From Suillus spraguei (lineage: Eukaryota; Basidiomycota; Agaricomycetes; Boletales; Suillaceae): 64,000 nt of DNA. Location of the stretch: the NCBI GenBank assembly GCA_016800925.1, contig JABCPU010000222.1, positions 1 to 64,000 of the forward strand, in the 5' to 3' direction. Position 1 is the first letter of the stretch, and every line of letters starts with the position of its first letter. This document shows positions 49,705 through 58,654 of this stretch, piece after piece. The translations under genes and the position numbers were made by a program. The notes under the pieces were generated by a model, which saw only the letters and a list, made by a program, of their open reading frames with translations, did no database searches and was not told the DNA's origin.

Positions 49705-51072
49705 ATGTTCACCATCACAATTGAGGATTACTCAGACTCCTCATTCTCAGACTCCTCATCAATTTCCTCGAACTCAGAGCCAGAGAATGAGCTCTCCACC
49801 TTCGAGAGTATCGGGCGATATATCGATTATATTTCCAGTGCTACCACAGCATATGAAGTGCACAGAGAGACCAAGCTCACACGCGCACTCGACAACCTTT
49901 CCGGCAGTCCGTTTGTGTCCTTCAAGAGTCAGGAAAATGCAGCCACATTAAAGCTGCTCGTCAAGGGAGAGGATGCAGGGACATGGATGGAACCTGCCGT
50001 TGAAGTGCTGCAAAAGCATGCAACCCCTTCACCATTCGGCAGGGGAAAAGAAACAGTCATGGATCCAACTTACAGGCACGGAACAGAGCTCAAAGCGGAT
50101 GACCTTGCCTTCAGTTTGGATGATGAATATAATATCCTCACAGATGGTTCGTGCTACACATCCAGAGAGAACTCCAGGCAAGCATGTTCGTAGGCAAAAA
50201 TGTTACCCTCAAGTTATACAAGCTCGCCATATATGGCGAAGGGGGTCATTTTGACTGGCATCGTGACTCCACACAAAGCGATGCTCATCATGGAACGGTG
50301 CTTGTCGCACTCAACACGGAATGGGAGGGAAGAGAGCTTATGTTGAGGCATCAAGGTGTCGAAACAACTGTCAACATGCATCCAAAAAGTCCGGCGACCA
50401 GCTCCGCCCGGTCGTGGTTGCATTCTACACAGACACAGAGCACAAGGTCGTGCCTGTGACTAAGGGCACGCGACTAGTGCTCCAGTATGACGTCGAAGTT
50501 GTCCAGCAACCGCCTGAAGATCGGATTCCTCTGCCTGGTTACACTCCCTTGAAAAGGGCTGTTGATCGTCACCAGCATATTCATATTGCATCCCACATCC
50601 ACACTTATCCCAACTTGGATCAGAAGTCGGTGCAGGCTGTCGTTGATGAGATCAGAGAATTGCACAAAGAAGGCATCCATATCGTCGCTTTCCCGCTGGC
50701 TCACCTCTACCGCAAGGCAAGCATTAAGAAAAAATAAAATATCTCAAGGGAAGTGACTCAGCGCTTTTTGATGCTCTCGAGAATCATTTCAACGTCGCAC
50801 TCCATCCTGTTCTTATCCGCGCTATTGAAGATGGTGAAGGGGATGACTCTCAGGAACTGTTCTTTGCACACAAGTATAAATCGCCTGAGAAGATTGAAGA
50901 GGAACCTTCGAGTGGCGGAGTTCTCGAGAACGCTTCATTTCATCTTCCACAGACTTCTGCAATTTTGCAGCTTTCATTGCCAACCGGGATGCACCTTGGT
51001 AACCAGGCAGATATCAGTGGTGAGGCAAGGTATTTTGGCGCTGGCGTGTTTGTGGAACCAAAGAGTGAGTAA
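49705..51072 (+). pseudogene. 2OG-Fe(II) oxygenase copy C, three frameshifts
   Basis: The copy starts with ATG (MFTITIEDYSDSSFSDSS) and follows the intact gene to the end, including HFDWHRDS, DTEHKVVPVTKGTRLVLQYDV and GEARYFGAGVFV before TAA at 51070. The frame breaks three times: near 50130-50150, before the helix that reads ELQASMFVGK; at 50383-50388, where CCAAAAAGTCC has one A fewer than the intact copy; and at 50727-50741, where AAGAAAAAATAAAATATC has extra A residues and creates a stop. All motifs survive in pieces, so the loss is recent. Two of the three changes are in A runs, so consensus error must be excluded. Confidence 0.85.
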
Positions 51073-51448
51073 TGGTCTTCAGGGGCTCTAGTTTCGCTAG
51101 AAAGAGATATTCGCATTCAAATCAGGACTGAAGAAAGCATATGTAGTAGTAGTACTAGCAGTTACACAATGAATCGTGATTCGATGATCTATCAGCGAAA
51201 CAATTACGACCACAGATCATTTCCATGGTTCGACCCTGGGTTGCTGCTGTCATTTTGCAAGCAAGTGTTGAAAATACATAGTATAGGGCGTAGCTATTTT
51301 GACGCGGCATTGACAAGCCACTAATGAGGCCACGGTGTCAAATCATATGATATACATGACAGAGTTAGGAGCATAGTACATCAATACCTTCGCACCGTTG
51401 AACGTATCAAAAGAATATTGGCTAGTACTTGACTAGACAGTAAGTATT
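51073..51448. repeat. Oxygenase 3' flank block, copy C
   Basis: Matches 30777-30990 and 35790-36000 (TATCAGCGAAACAATTNCGACCACA-like sequence, TTTTGCAAGCAA). It diverges after about 51290. No gene. Confidence 0.65.
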
Positions 51449-51613
51449 CTATCCATGTCCTACTTTCCAGAGGGCCAGCGAACGATCAGAGGATCTGGGG
51501 ACAAGACTACTCGGAAATGGGATCTCAAGGTGGGAAAGGAGATTGAAGAATCGCGGTATATCATATATCTCCGGACTTGCGATGATAGTACAGCGCAGAC
51601 ATGGACACTTTAG
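51449..51613 (+). pseudogene. Isolated WD40-repeat relic
   Basis: The plus frame reads LSMSYFPEGQRTIRGSGDKT, then TRKWDLKVGKEIEESR, and ends CDDSTAQTWTL with TAG at 51611-51613. It is clearly the same family as the WD40 relics at 5.5 kb (SVSYFPDGQPMISGSGDKTT...DLKMGKE), 46 kb away, and on the opposite strand. Here the tryptophan of WDLK is kept. Less than two repeats remain, so it is a fragment. Confidence 0.7.
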
Positions 51614-52118
51614 GTCAAGCGTGGGAACCTTGATGTGGTTCGCGAATCGCGAATCGCGGTTGACGCGCCTGTGACGCGGCATCCGAGCCAACTTCAACTC
51701 CTCAAAGTTTCTACTATCCGACTGAATCAACTCCCAGATCAAGTTGCGTGGGTTCATGATCATTTCTCCATAATTTTTTTCATCATAATGGATACATCCT
51801 ACTGGCCAATTAGCCAATGATTATTTTCCTGGTACCGACGAGTGACACGGCTGGCCCGGGTCTGACTGCGGTGCAAGGGTGGAAATGCATGATCATTCGT
51901 TCTTTTATTAATCTTACGGATACCTACTATTAACTAAGTCAGCAAATGACAATTTTCTTTTCCTTCCTCTCTGGACCCCTCTCTGAAGCACTCCGATGTT
52001 TAACGGGCACACATTCTTCAACTGGCAGCGAAGGGCAGCGTTTCACGGGCCCAATTTCTTTTTCGGCCAGCTATGACTTCGAATAACCCGTCCGAAGATG
52101 TCATCAGGGTTATCGGGC
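51614..52118. other. No gene recognised
   Basis: About 500 bases without a motif or a clear repeat match. Confidence 0.4.
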
Positions 52119-52636
52119 TTATTGAATAGAGCGAGTACTTAGCATTTTAGTCACTTTAAGTTCACTCTCATTGTAATATCTTCCCGGAACCCATTCATTA
52201 GGGATATCGAGGTTCCACCGCCTGAGATGTTGACCAGCATCCAAACCCCACAGCTGGTTGCCTCCAGGTCCTCCTTCGAACATCCTTGCTTCTAGTGCGG
52301 TCAGAGGTCTACTGTCAGCCACAAAGCTGTCGGCAGGATAACTTATCAGTGAGATCAGTCCAAGCCATCCTCAACAGCTTGCTATCATTCCATTCCTCGT
52401 TCCGAACTTGGACGCGTCTTTTGAAATAACTAGCCTTTCGATGAGAGAAAGCATGTACCAAAGGTATGCCAACCGAGCCATTTTTTGATAGACTTGATCT
52501 TGATAGTGACTCTGTTCCAGCATTTGCCTGCGAGCGGCTCTCGACATCCAACGCGGCTCAGACACAGACCTGCGCCAGTTATGATGTTGATGACGATAAA
52601 AACATTTATAAATGTATCACATACTACATAAACCAC
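52119..52636 (-). CDS. Conserved-looking hypothetical fragment
   Basis: Two adjacent minus-strand frames may be exons of one gene. The upper reads VGIPLVHAFSHRKASYFKRR and EEWNDSKLLRMAWTDLTDKL. The lower reads PLTALEARMFEGGPGGNQLW and DIPNEWVPGRYYNESELKV. The tryptophan-rich wording looks like real protein, but I cannot name the family, and the upper part overlaps the duplicated 5' flank of the next oxygenase copy. It may be the 3' remains of a gene cut by the duplication. Confidence 0.3.
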
Positions 52637-52802
52637 CAGTCCCTCGCCTCTTGCCCTTGTCGTCCATAAGTTAGGGGTGTGGTCAATTTATGTAATACGA
52701 TCAGACCTCCTGACCAATGAACAAGCATGCGATTATGACCTTTGCTACTCGCTCATAGTCCATTGATAACAAACTCACATCTTCCATCAATAAATATCGG
52801 CG

Positions 52803-53589
52803 AAAATGCACTCAGATACCCCCAGTCAGATAGTCACGTCTCATCAAGTTTCGTGGACCCAGACTCCTCATCTGCAGACCCCTCATCGGTTTTCTCAAAC
52901 TCAGAGCCAGAGCATGAGCTCTCCATCTTCCAGCGCATCGGGGGATATCTCGATTCTTTTTCTGGCTCTACAGCATATGAAGTGCACAGAGAAACCAAGC
53001 TTACATGTGCACTCGATAACCTTGCCAGTAGTCCGTTCGTATCCTTCAAGAGTCAGGAAAATACAGCCAAATTTGGGCTGCTCGTCAAGGGAGAGGATGC
53101 GGGGACATGGATGGAACCTGCCATTGGAGTATTGCAGAGGCATGCAACCCCTTCGCCATTCGGTAGGGGGGAGGAAACTGTCATGGATCCAGCTTACAGG
53201 CATGGAACGGAGCTCAAAGCGAATGAGCTCACCTTCTGTGTGAAAGAGAATAGGGAATTGAGATCTTATCTCAAGCATTTCAAGAGCCACGTCCAGAATG
53301 AACTCCGGAAAAGCATGTTCGTAGGCAAAATCGTTACCCTCAAGTTATATAAGCTCGCCATATATGGCGAAGGAGGTCATTTCGACTGGCATCGTGACTC
53401 CACGCATAATAATGCTCACCATGGAACAGTGCTCGTCGCACTCAACACGGAATGGGAGGGAGGAGAGCTTATGTTGAGGCATCAAGGCGTCGAGACAATT
53501 GTCGACATGCATCCACAAAAGTCCAGCAACGAGCTCTGGCCAGTTGTGGTCGCATTCTACACAGACACAGAGCACAAAGTCATGCCTGT
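52803..53589 (+). pseudogene. 2OG-Fe(II) oxygenase copy D, 5' part
   Basis: The leader matches copy C up to GGCGAAAATG, but that ATG (52806) is out of frame with the body. The body frame reads SNSEPEHELSIFQRIGGYLD through the iron-binding GHFDWHRDS to TDTEHKVMPV and then leaves homology at 53589. A stop follows within three codons. The 3' part resumes at 54419 after an insertion of about 830 bp. The copy is therefore dead twice over: start out of frame and body interrupted. Confidence 0.85.
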
Positions 53590-53601
53590 CAAGATATGAC
53601 T

Positions 53602-54218
53602 ATCGACGTCACTTTTTTTTTTTTTTTTTTTTTTTTTTTTGAATCCTTGTTTTGTGTCCGTTGGGGCGGAGCCCTATGATAGACATTACATGCGGTATTT
53701 ACTCTAATTGATGCATATGTGCGTGTCCGTGGATGTTGGGTCGTGTTCAATGGTCCTGGCCGAGGCGCGGACGTTAACACCAGCTTAAGGTGAAAGGGGG
53801 GGTTGTTGCAGGGATTGGGGTGCGTCTAGCTGTTTTTGTCGTTCTTGTCCTTTGGTGGTGATACGTCTCCGAAGGTTGGCTCGAATCTTTTCGTTTTGGC
53901 TATGAATGTGAACAGTGACTTTAGACATTCAGCGTCATTGAGAATGTGCTTCACATGGTGCGCTCTCGTTCCTAGTTCTTGTCTGAGTATGTTGCGTTGT
54001 CTGGTGTATGCTGGGCAGGTGAGAAGGAAGTGATGGACTGACTCGTTTCCTTCGTTGCATTGTTGGCATGTTGCTGTTTCTGACTTCGCTATACGGTGTA
54101 GGTGTTTGTTGAGAGGAATGTGTCCTGTTCTGAGCTGGAAGAGAAGCGAGCTGTGACGACGCGGGAATTGATCAATGAGTCCTGCGAAGTGTTTCGACGG
54201 AGCGGATCGACGTCACTC
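53602..54218 (-). mobile_element. 5'-truncated LINE (Tad1/jockey-type) with target-site duplication
   Basis: A 12-bp direct repeat ATCGACGTCACT flanks the element (53602-53613 and 54207-54218). Just inside the left copy is a run of about 27 T (53614-53640), the poly(A) tail of an element lying on the minus strand. The remaining roughly 590 bp end with the C-terminal part of the reverse-transcriptase polyprotein, which makes it a classic truncated target-primed insertion. Its position inside oxygenase copy D explains part of that gene's split. Confidence 0.9.
53826..54205 (-). pseudogene. C-terminal remnant of LINE reverse-transcriptase polyprotein
   Basis: An open frame with no ATG start reads SKHFAGLIDQFPRRHSSLLF, then QLRTGHIPLNKHLHRIAKSE, and a zinc-binding C-x2-C-x8-H-x4-C motif (CQQCNEGNESVHHFLLTC) before a basic tail and TAG at 53826. 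The phrase LLFQLRTGHIPLNKHLHRI followed by that cysteine-histidine motif is characteristic of the end of basidiomycete LINE ORF2 proteins after the RNase H domain. Reverse transcriptase, endonuclease and RNase H are absent through 5' truncation, so it cannot move by itself. Confidence 0.85.
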
Positions 54219-54418
54219 TCGTACGTACTCATCCTTTTCTTTTACATACGCAATCACTCTTCGATACATGCTTCAGACACGTTTTCCTTTGATTCTCCGT
54301 CTTAATCAGCATATTAATACCTCTCACCGTCGAATATTGTTGAGTAGTCTTTTGACCCAATGTGAAGTCTTCGTTCTTGTCCCTCATCCCTGGTCCGAGC
54401 CTCTTAAGATCTTCACAA

Positions 54419-55047
54419 TGCCCGTGACCAAGGGCATACGACTGGTGCTCCAGTATGACGTCAAAGTCGTCCAGCAAGCGCCTGAAAAGTGGATTCCCCC
54501 GCCTAGTTACACCCCCTTGACGAGGGCTGTTTATCGTCACCAGTACATTGCATCCCACATTCACACTTATCCCAACTTGGACCAGAAGTTGGTGCAGGCT
54601 GTCGTAGACGAGATCAAAGAACTGCACAAAGAAGGCATTACTACTGTCGCTTTCCCGCTTATTCACCTCTACCGCAAGGCAAGCATCCAGAAGAAATACC
54701 TCAAGGGAACTGACTCAGCGCTCTTTGACGTTCTTGAGAATCATTTCAACGTTGTTCTCCATCCTGTTCTTATCCGCGCTATCGAAGATGGCGAAGGGGA
54801 TAACTCTTCGGAGCTGTTTTTTGCACACAAGTATCAATCGTCTGAGGAGAATGAAGGAGAGCCTTCTCATGCTAAAAGACGGAGAAGTAGAGTTTTCAAG
54901 AATGCTTCGTTTTACCTTCCACGGGCCTCGGCGATTCTGCAACTTTCATTACCGAACGGGGTGCACCTTGGTAATGAGGCCCAGATCAGTGGCGAGGCAA
55001 GGTACTATGGCGGTGGCATGTTTGTGGAACCAAAGAGCGAGGCGTAA
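54419..55047 (+). pseudogene. 2OG-Fe(II) oxygenase copy D, 3' part
   Basis: Homology resumes with MPVTKGIRLVLQYDVKVV, continues through YPNLDQKLVQAVVDEIKEL and LENHFNVVLHPVLIRAIED, and ends GEARYYGGGMFVEP with a stop at 55045-55047. The frame is open for the whole part and matches the intact copy to the last residue. It holds the 2OG-binding arginine but neither the HxD iron ligands nor the distal histidine. It could in theory be translated alone, but no promoter or start is indicated. Confidence 0.8.
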
Positions 55048-55270
55048 TAGTGTTCAGGACCTCTTTTTTTTGGTAGAAAGAAAGATTCGCATGCAAATTA
55101 GGATTGTTTGATATGGAGAAAGCCTATGTATTAGTACCAGCGGTGAATACAAACACTACTAGTTTTCCTGTCGGATTCTTTCCAGTTGAACAACCTCTGC
55201 AAGCCGCTGCCGCGCTCTCGGCGATTTACCGTGAGCTATCCTGGTTGTTTTTGAATCCCGGGGGAGAGAA
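55048..55270. repeat. Decayed oxygenase 3' flank
   Basis: The first 100 bases resemble the 3' flank block (TAATAGTGTTCAGG, ATATGGAGAAAGC, a TAGTACCAGC(G/A)GTGA-like stretch). Nothing else is seen. Confidence 0.5.
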
Positions 55271-55274
55271 ACGA

Positions 55275-55476
55275 ACGGCTAGATGGAGAGAGATACTTGG
55301 GTGTATGGTTCGACGCACAGCAATGCTCACCTCGGAACGTACTCGACACAGAATGGGAAGGAGGACGAGCTCCGGCTGGTCATGGCCACATTATATGTGT
55401 TGTGCTAATGTATGAGTCAGAATATATATTGTTGAAGCAAAGTATTTTGGCGTAGGCATATTGGTGGAACCAGATT
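55275..55476 (+). pseudogene. Fifth 2OG oxygenase relic
   Basis: A faint copy. The stretch 55300-55385 aligns with the iron-binding region of the other copies (CGACGCACAGCAATGCTCACC against CGTGACTCCACGCATAATAATGCTCACC, then ACACAGAATGGGAAGGAGGA). The stretch 55424-55470 reads VEAKYFGVGILVEP, matching GEARYFGAGVFVEP at the C-terminus. Everything between is missing. Frames are not continuous. Confidence 0.6.
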
Positions 55477-55803
55477 GCAAAGACCCTCCATGGTGTCCGG
55501 ACAACGGACGTGACGAGTGGGAGAGAGACACCACGAAGTGGGACAATCCCGTTGAATTTATCAAAAGCGACGAGGTTTCCGTACTACAACATTTGTAGTG
55601 TCGCTACTAGTGGGGCGAATTTGAGCTTGACTCGGCCCGGAGGAATCAGCGACCGAAATTTATAAATTCCCATGCAAATTCAAGTTGCGTCCTGCAACCA
55701 CAACATTGACAGTCCAGTGCTTTGTGCGTACATACCTGTTCTCAAAGACTCAATTTCATTAACTTGTGGAACGCCTCGTCTACTGGAGGAGGTTCGAGTA
55801 TTG
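55477..55803. other. No gene; upstream of the 55.8-kb gene
   Basis: No motif or repeat recognised. It must include the promoter of the next gene. Confidence 0.4.
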
Positions 55804-57184
55804 ATGGTGAATGGTGCTAGTGACCTGAAACGAACGAGGGAGGACCAAGATCCTGATGACGGTCAGCACGAAATTTCATCACACGCCATACAATTCTCAC
55901 ATCACCTCAATTATTTTTAGAGCAGATAGTACCAACTCACCGGAAAAAAATTCCAAGGCAGAATGATCAACCTTCACTTTCCGTTGCAATTGGCAGTGCT
56001 GTTGAAAAGGATACCGAAAGCGATGATGTCGAACCTGTAGATCCTCATTCGAACGCTTTATGTTCAGCACTGCCCAATGATGCCTGCGGGGATACTATCA
56101 ACTCTTTGCTTGACCTCACTTCTTTAGACTCTCAGGATAGCATATCCGCTCGTTTTGACTCGTTATCACGGGCTTTATTGTCCGAACATTATCTTTCAGT
56201 CGTTCATGACAGCTCTCAGACGGACTATGAAATCCTTGAACTAGAATTTTACCTTCAGAAGTCAGGCTGCCACGAAGACCCATTCACTCACGGAAGTGTA
56301 GAGCAAGAGCACAGCGGGCAGTGGTGAGAATTTACTCTTGAGTTGTTGTATAAGAGATAGTTCAAAATGGCTCTCACAGGTATTTTCATCGTGCACCGAA
56401 GCGCTCAAACTCATCGCAAGCCAATCTTGCTGCCACTGTAGCAGGAGGTTATCGGGGTGGCACACGTAAAGGTCTTGATTTGACTTTTGGTGGCCCCGTG
56501 TGCACGCAAACGTCTTCTACTGTGGAGGCTCACATCATGTCAGGAATATTGCGAGGTGGTGCTCTTCTGCGCACCATACGTCGAGTTCAGGACCAGAAGG
56601 TTATCTCAGGACCTTCACTCCTCGTCGATGAGATTTTGCGCGTATCCGGTGCCTCGAATATCAGCGAGCTTGTGTCCGTTAAGTGGAAAGGGGACATTGC
56701 TGCCCTCTCGATCCCGAGCCAACCGAGGGGAGTTTATATGTACTTGCGCAAGCGACCTGCATCAAGCTTTGTGACCTCACCCGTGTTCCGTTCTCCACGC
56801 ATTGGACTCGATCTTTCTAACCCATATACCAAAGCCAACCCCACACATCCACGAATTGTCTTCGTGGGCAAATTGTATCGGTACTTCACTCATCCAGACC
56901 TTCTCATTGCCAACGGGCGCACCCAAACGTTCGTAGGACTATACTTGGCCCTTGTCGAAGAAAAGAAATACGAACCCGGTTCATACCAGTTCCGCAACGA
57001 ACTAATTAAGCTAACGGGAATCAAGTACATGACTCTTGTTAAGTATGTGTTGGACTATGAGTTCGGATTCGAGAGAGGGAAGTTGGAGGAGTTTGTCGGG
57101 GCCGCTGGAAAAGGTACTTCGGCCTCTGCGTCTGCATATATTAGGATGATGGGCACGCTCGCAAAGGTGCTCGACATTCCATGA
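55804..57184 (+). CDS. Conserved protein, possibly methylpurine-DNA-glycosylase-like
   Basis: Three exons (55804-55861, 55921-56323, 56380-57184) give 421 residues with consistent phases. The first 100 residues are polar (KRTREDQD, HRKKIPRQND). From about residue 117 the protein is well ordered: SLSRALLSEHYLSVVHDSSQ, TDYEILELEFYL, HEDPFTHGS, QWYFHRAP, GGYRGGTRKGLDLTFGG, then GGALLRTIRRV, ISGPSLLVDEILRVSGASNI, SPRIGLDLS and a helical C-terminus (FRNELIKLTGIKYMTLVKYV). The order LLR..., SGPS-L, RIG, F..P is reminiscent of the Pur_DNA_glyco (AAG/MPG) fold, which excises alkylated purines. The similarity is weak and no catalytic Glu can be assigned. The gene itself looks intact. Function should be treated as unknown. 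Confidence 0.75.
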
Positions 57185-57387
57185 AATGATCATGTATATT
57201 CGAGTATCTGTAAGTTCCACCTTGAGTCCTGCTCTAGTGCTACAGCTCACAAGCTTATTTCCGAGGTAGAATGAATAATGAATATGTCGAATGATAATTG
57301 AATGGGATTGCATCACATTCTAAACAACATGCTCATCTGGGATGCAAGATCAGCATAGATGGTAAGATGTGACAAGCACGATGACAT

Positions 57388-57633
57388 TTACCTTCGGTAA
57401 AAGCGTTCATAACAATCTCGACAAGGCTTATCATATGGCACCGTTTTTTGCACGGACATGCTCGTACATGCTATTGCCGGTTCCTTGCCACGCCGCCCAG
57501 CTGCATACCACTGCTTCCAGACTCGCTCTCCTTGTCTCCTCTCCTCACATTTGTAGATATGAGGTTTAACGGGTCCAGCCATGCGCCTGCACGGGCAAAT
57601 ATAGACGTACTGGACCTCTGTGATTTCGCACAT
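57388..57633 (-). CDS. Small cysteine-containing hypothetical protein
   Basis: An 81-codon frame from ATG at 57633 (MCEITEVQYVYICPCRRMAG) with Cys-x-Cys, KCEERRQGERVWKQW and a C-terminal CRDCYERF. Small basidiomycete proteins that begin MCxxx and carry scattered cysteines in zinc-like spacing are common and unnamed. The frame may continue by splicing at CGAAG/GTAAAT. It lies tail-to-tail with the preceding gene, about 200 bp away. No function is proposed. Confidence 0.45.
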   Translation of the reverse strand: MCEITEVQYVYICPCRRMAGPVKPHIYKCEERRQGERVWKQWYAAGRRGKEPAIACTSMSVQKTVPYDKPCRDCYERFYRR

Positions 57634-58113
57634 GACAAGGATAGTGGTGTGTTTGGGTGAACACTGAGGGGTGAGCGAGTTTTTTAAGTTATGTTTGTGG
57701 TGGTATGATGGTTGTGTTGTACTTATACCTAGAGCAGGCGTGCATGCCACAAAATCCACTGGCCTACGGTGAAAGTGTGCAAGGTTCTCATTGGACAGGG
57801 AATGTGAATTGACCAGTGGACCGTCCACAGTGGCATGGTGCATTGTGCTTATTCATCAGTGACTCGTTGCCGTATCGCGCCATACATACTTCAATGCCGG
57901 CCATTCTCATCTCCATGAAACTGAAGTACAATGGCCACCGCCTCCTAGGCCAAGGTCAGCCTGTGACTCGTGTGTATTTCTAATCGAGTTGACAGTATGG
58001 AATATTCGTATTGTTTCTAACACCTCCAATATACACCTCCTTCACGCACTACACCGTATCTGTGAAGCAGTCATAAATGCGAGGTCAGCCAGTTACACTG
58101 AAATGTGCTTACA
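57634..58113. other. No gene recognised
   Basis: About 480 bases with no motif; the left part is upstream of the small gene at 57633. Confidence 0.4.
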
Positions 58114-58335
58114 TCAACAGTATACACAACCAGATAAACGGACCGAAGGGCCGCTCACTTCGATTGCATTTGCCGCGCACATAGCTTTCCACTCTTCGAC
58201 GTTCTCAACTGAGCCCTTTTGCTGAGCTCTCTCAATACTCTTCTGCCATATACATATGATATCAACATATTTATCCCTTGAGACTACGGTCTTGCACTTT
58301 GAACAAAAGGTGACGGATAATGAGCTTTTACACAT
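58114..58335 (-). CDS. Small hypothetical protein with a C-x2-C pair
   Basis: A 73-codon frame from ATG (MCKSSLSVTFCSKCKTVVSR). It has a CSKC knuckle, a helical middle (SIERAQQKGSVENVEEWKAM) and CAANAIEVSGP near the end. It resembles the other short MC-starting frame at 57.6 kb in style, not in sequence. A following exon is possible. Coding status is uncertain. Confidence 0.35.
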   Translation of the reverse strand: MCKSSLSVTFCSKCKTVVSRDKYVDIICIWQKSIERAQQKGSVENVEEWKAMCAANAIEVSGPSVRLSGCVYC

Positions 58336-58654
58336 CGGACTTGCGATGATGGATTGGAACGTTTTAAAATGAGATGGAGAAATCCATCAAGAGCGCCTGT
58401 ACTTATATTTTGTGGAAGCCTAGTGTGGACGACACCAATTGTGGCGCTTTCAGACCCACACATGAGAGATATTGGCCATAGTGGATATTATTGCCACGAC
58501 CTAGGCTGTGCCAAGGCTGGCCTAAGGATGACTTCAATTTATAAAGCTTCAGCACCTACACATATTGAAGACAATCGACTGCGCTAATGACTGAGCGAAG
58601 AAGTGGTGATGTTCCAGAAGGTATTAGCCTGAGGCGTTGATCTCCATTGAGTAG
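58336..58654. other. No gene; 3' side of the permease gene
   Basis: No motif seen. A frame of 77 codons on the plus strand looks random. Confidence 0.4.

Noticed and set aside
53614..53640. T run as a transcription terminator or pol III stop
   Set aside because: It abuts a target-site duplication and a LINE frame on the minus strand, so it is the element's poly(A) tail.
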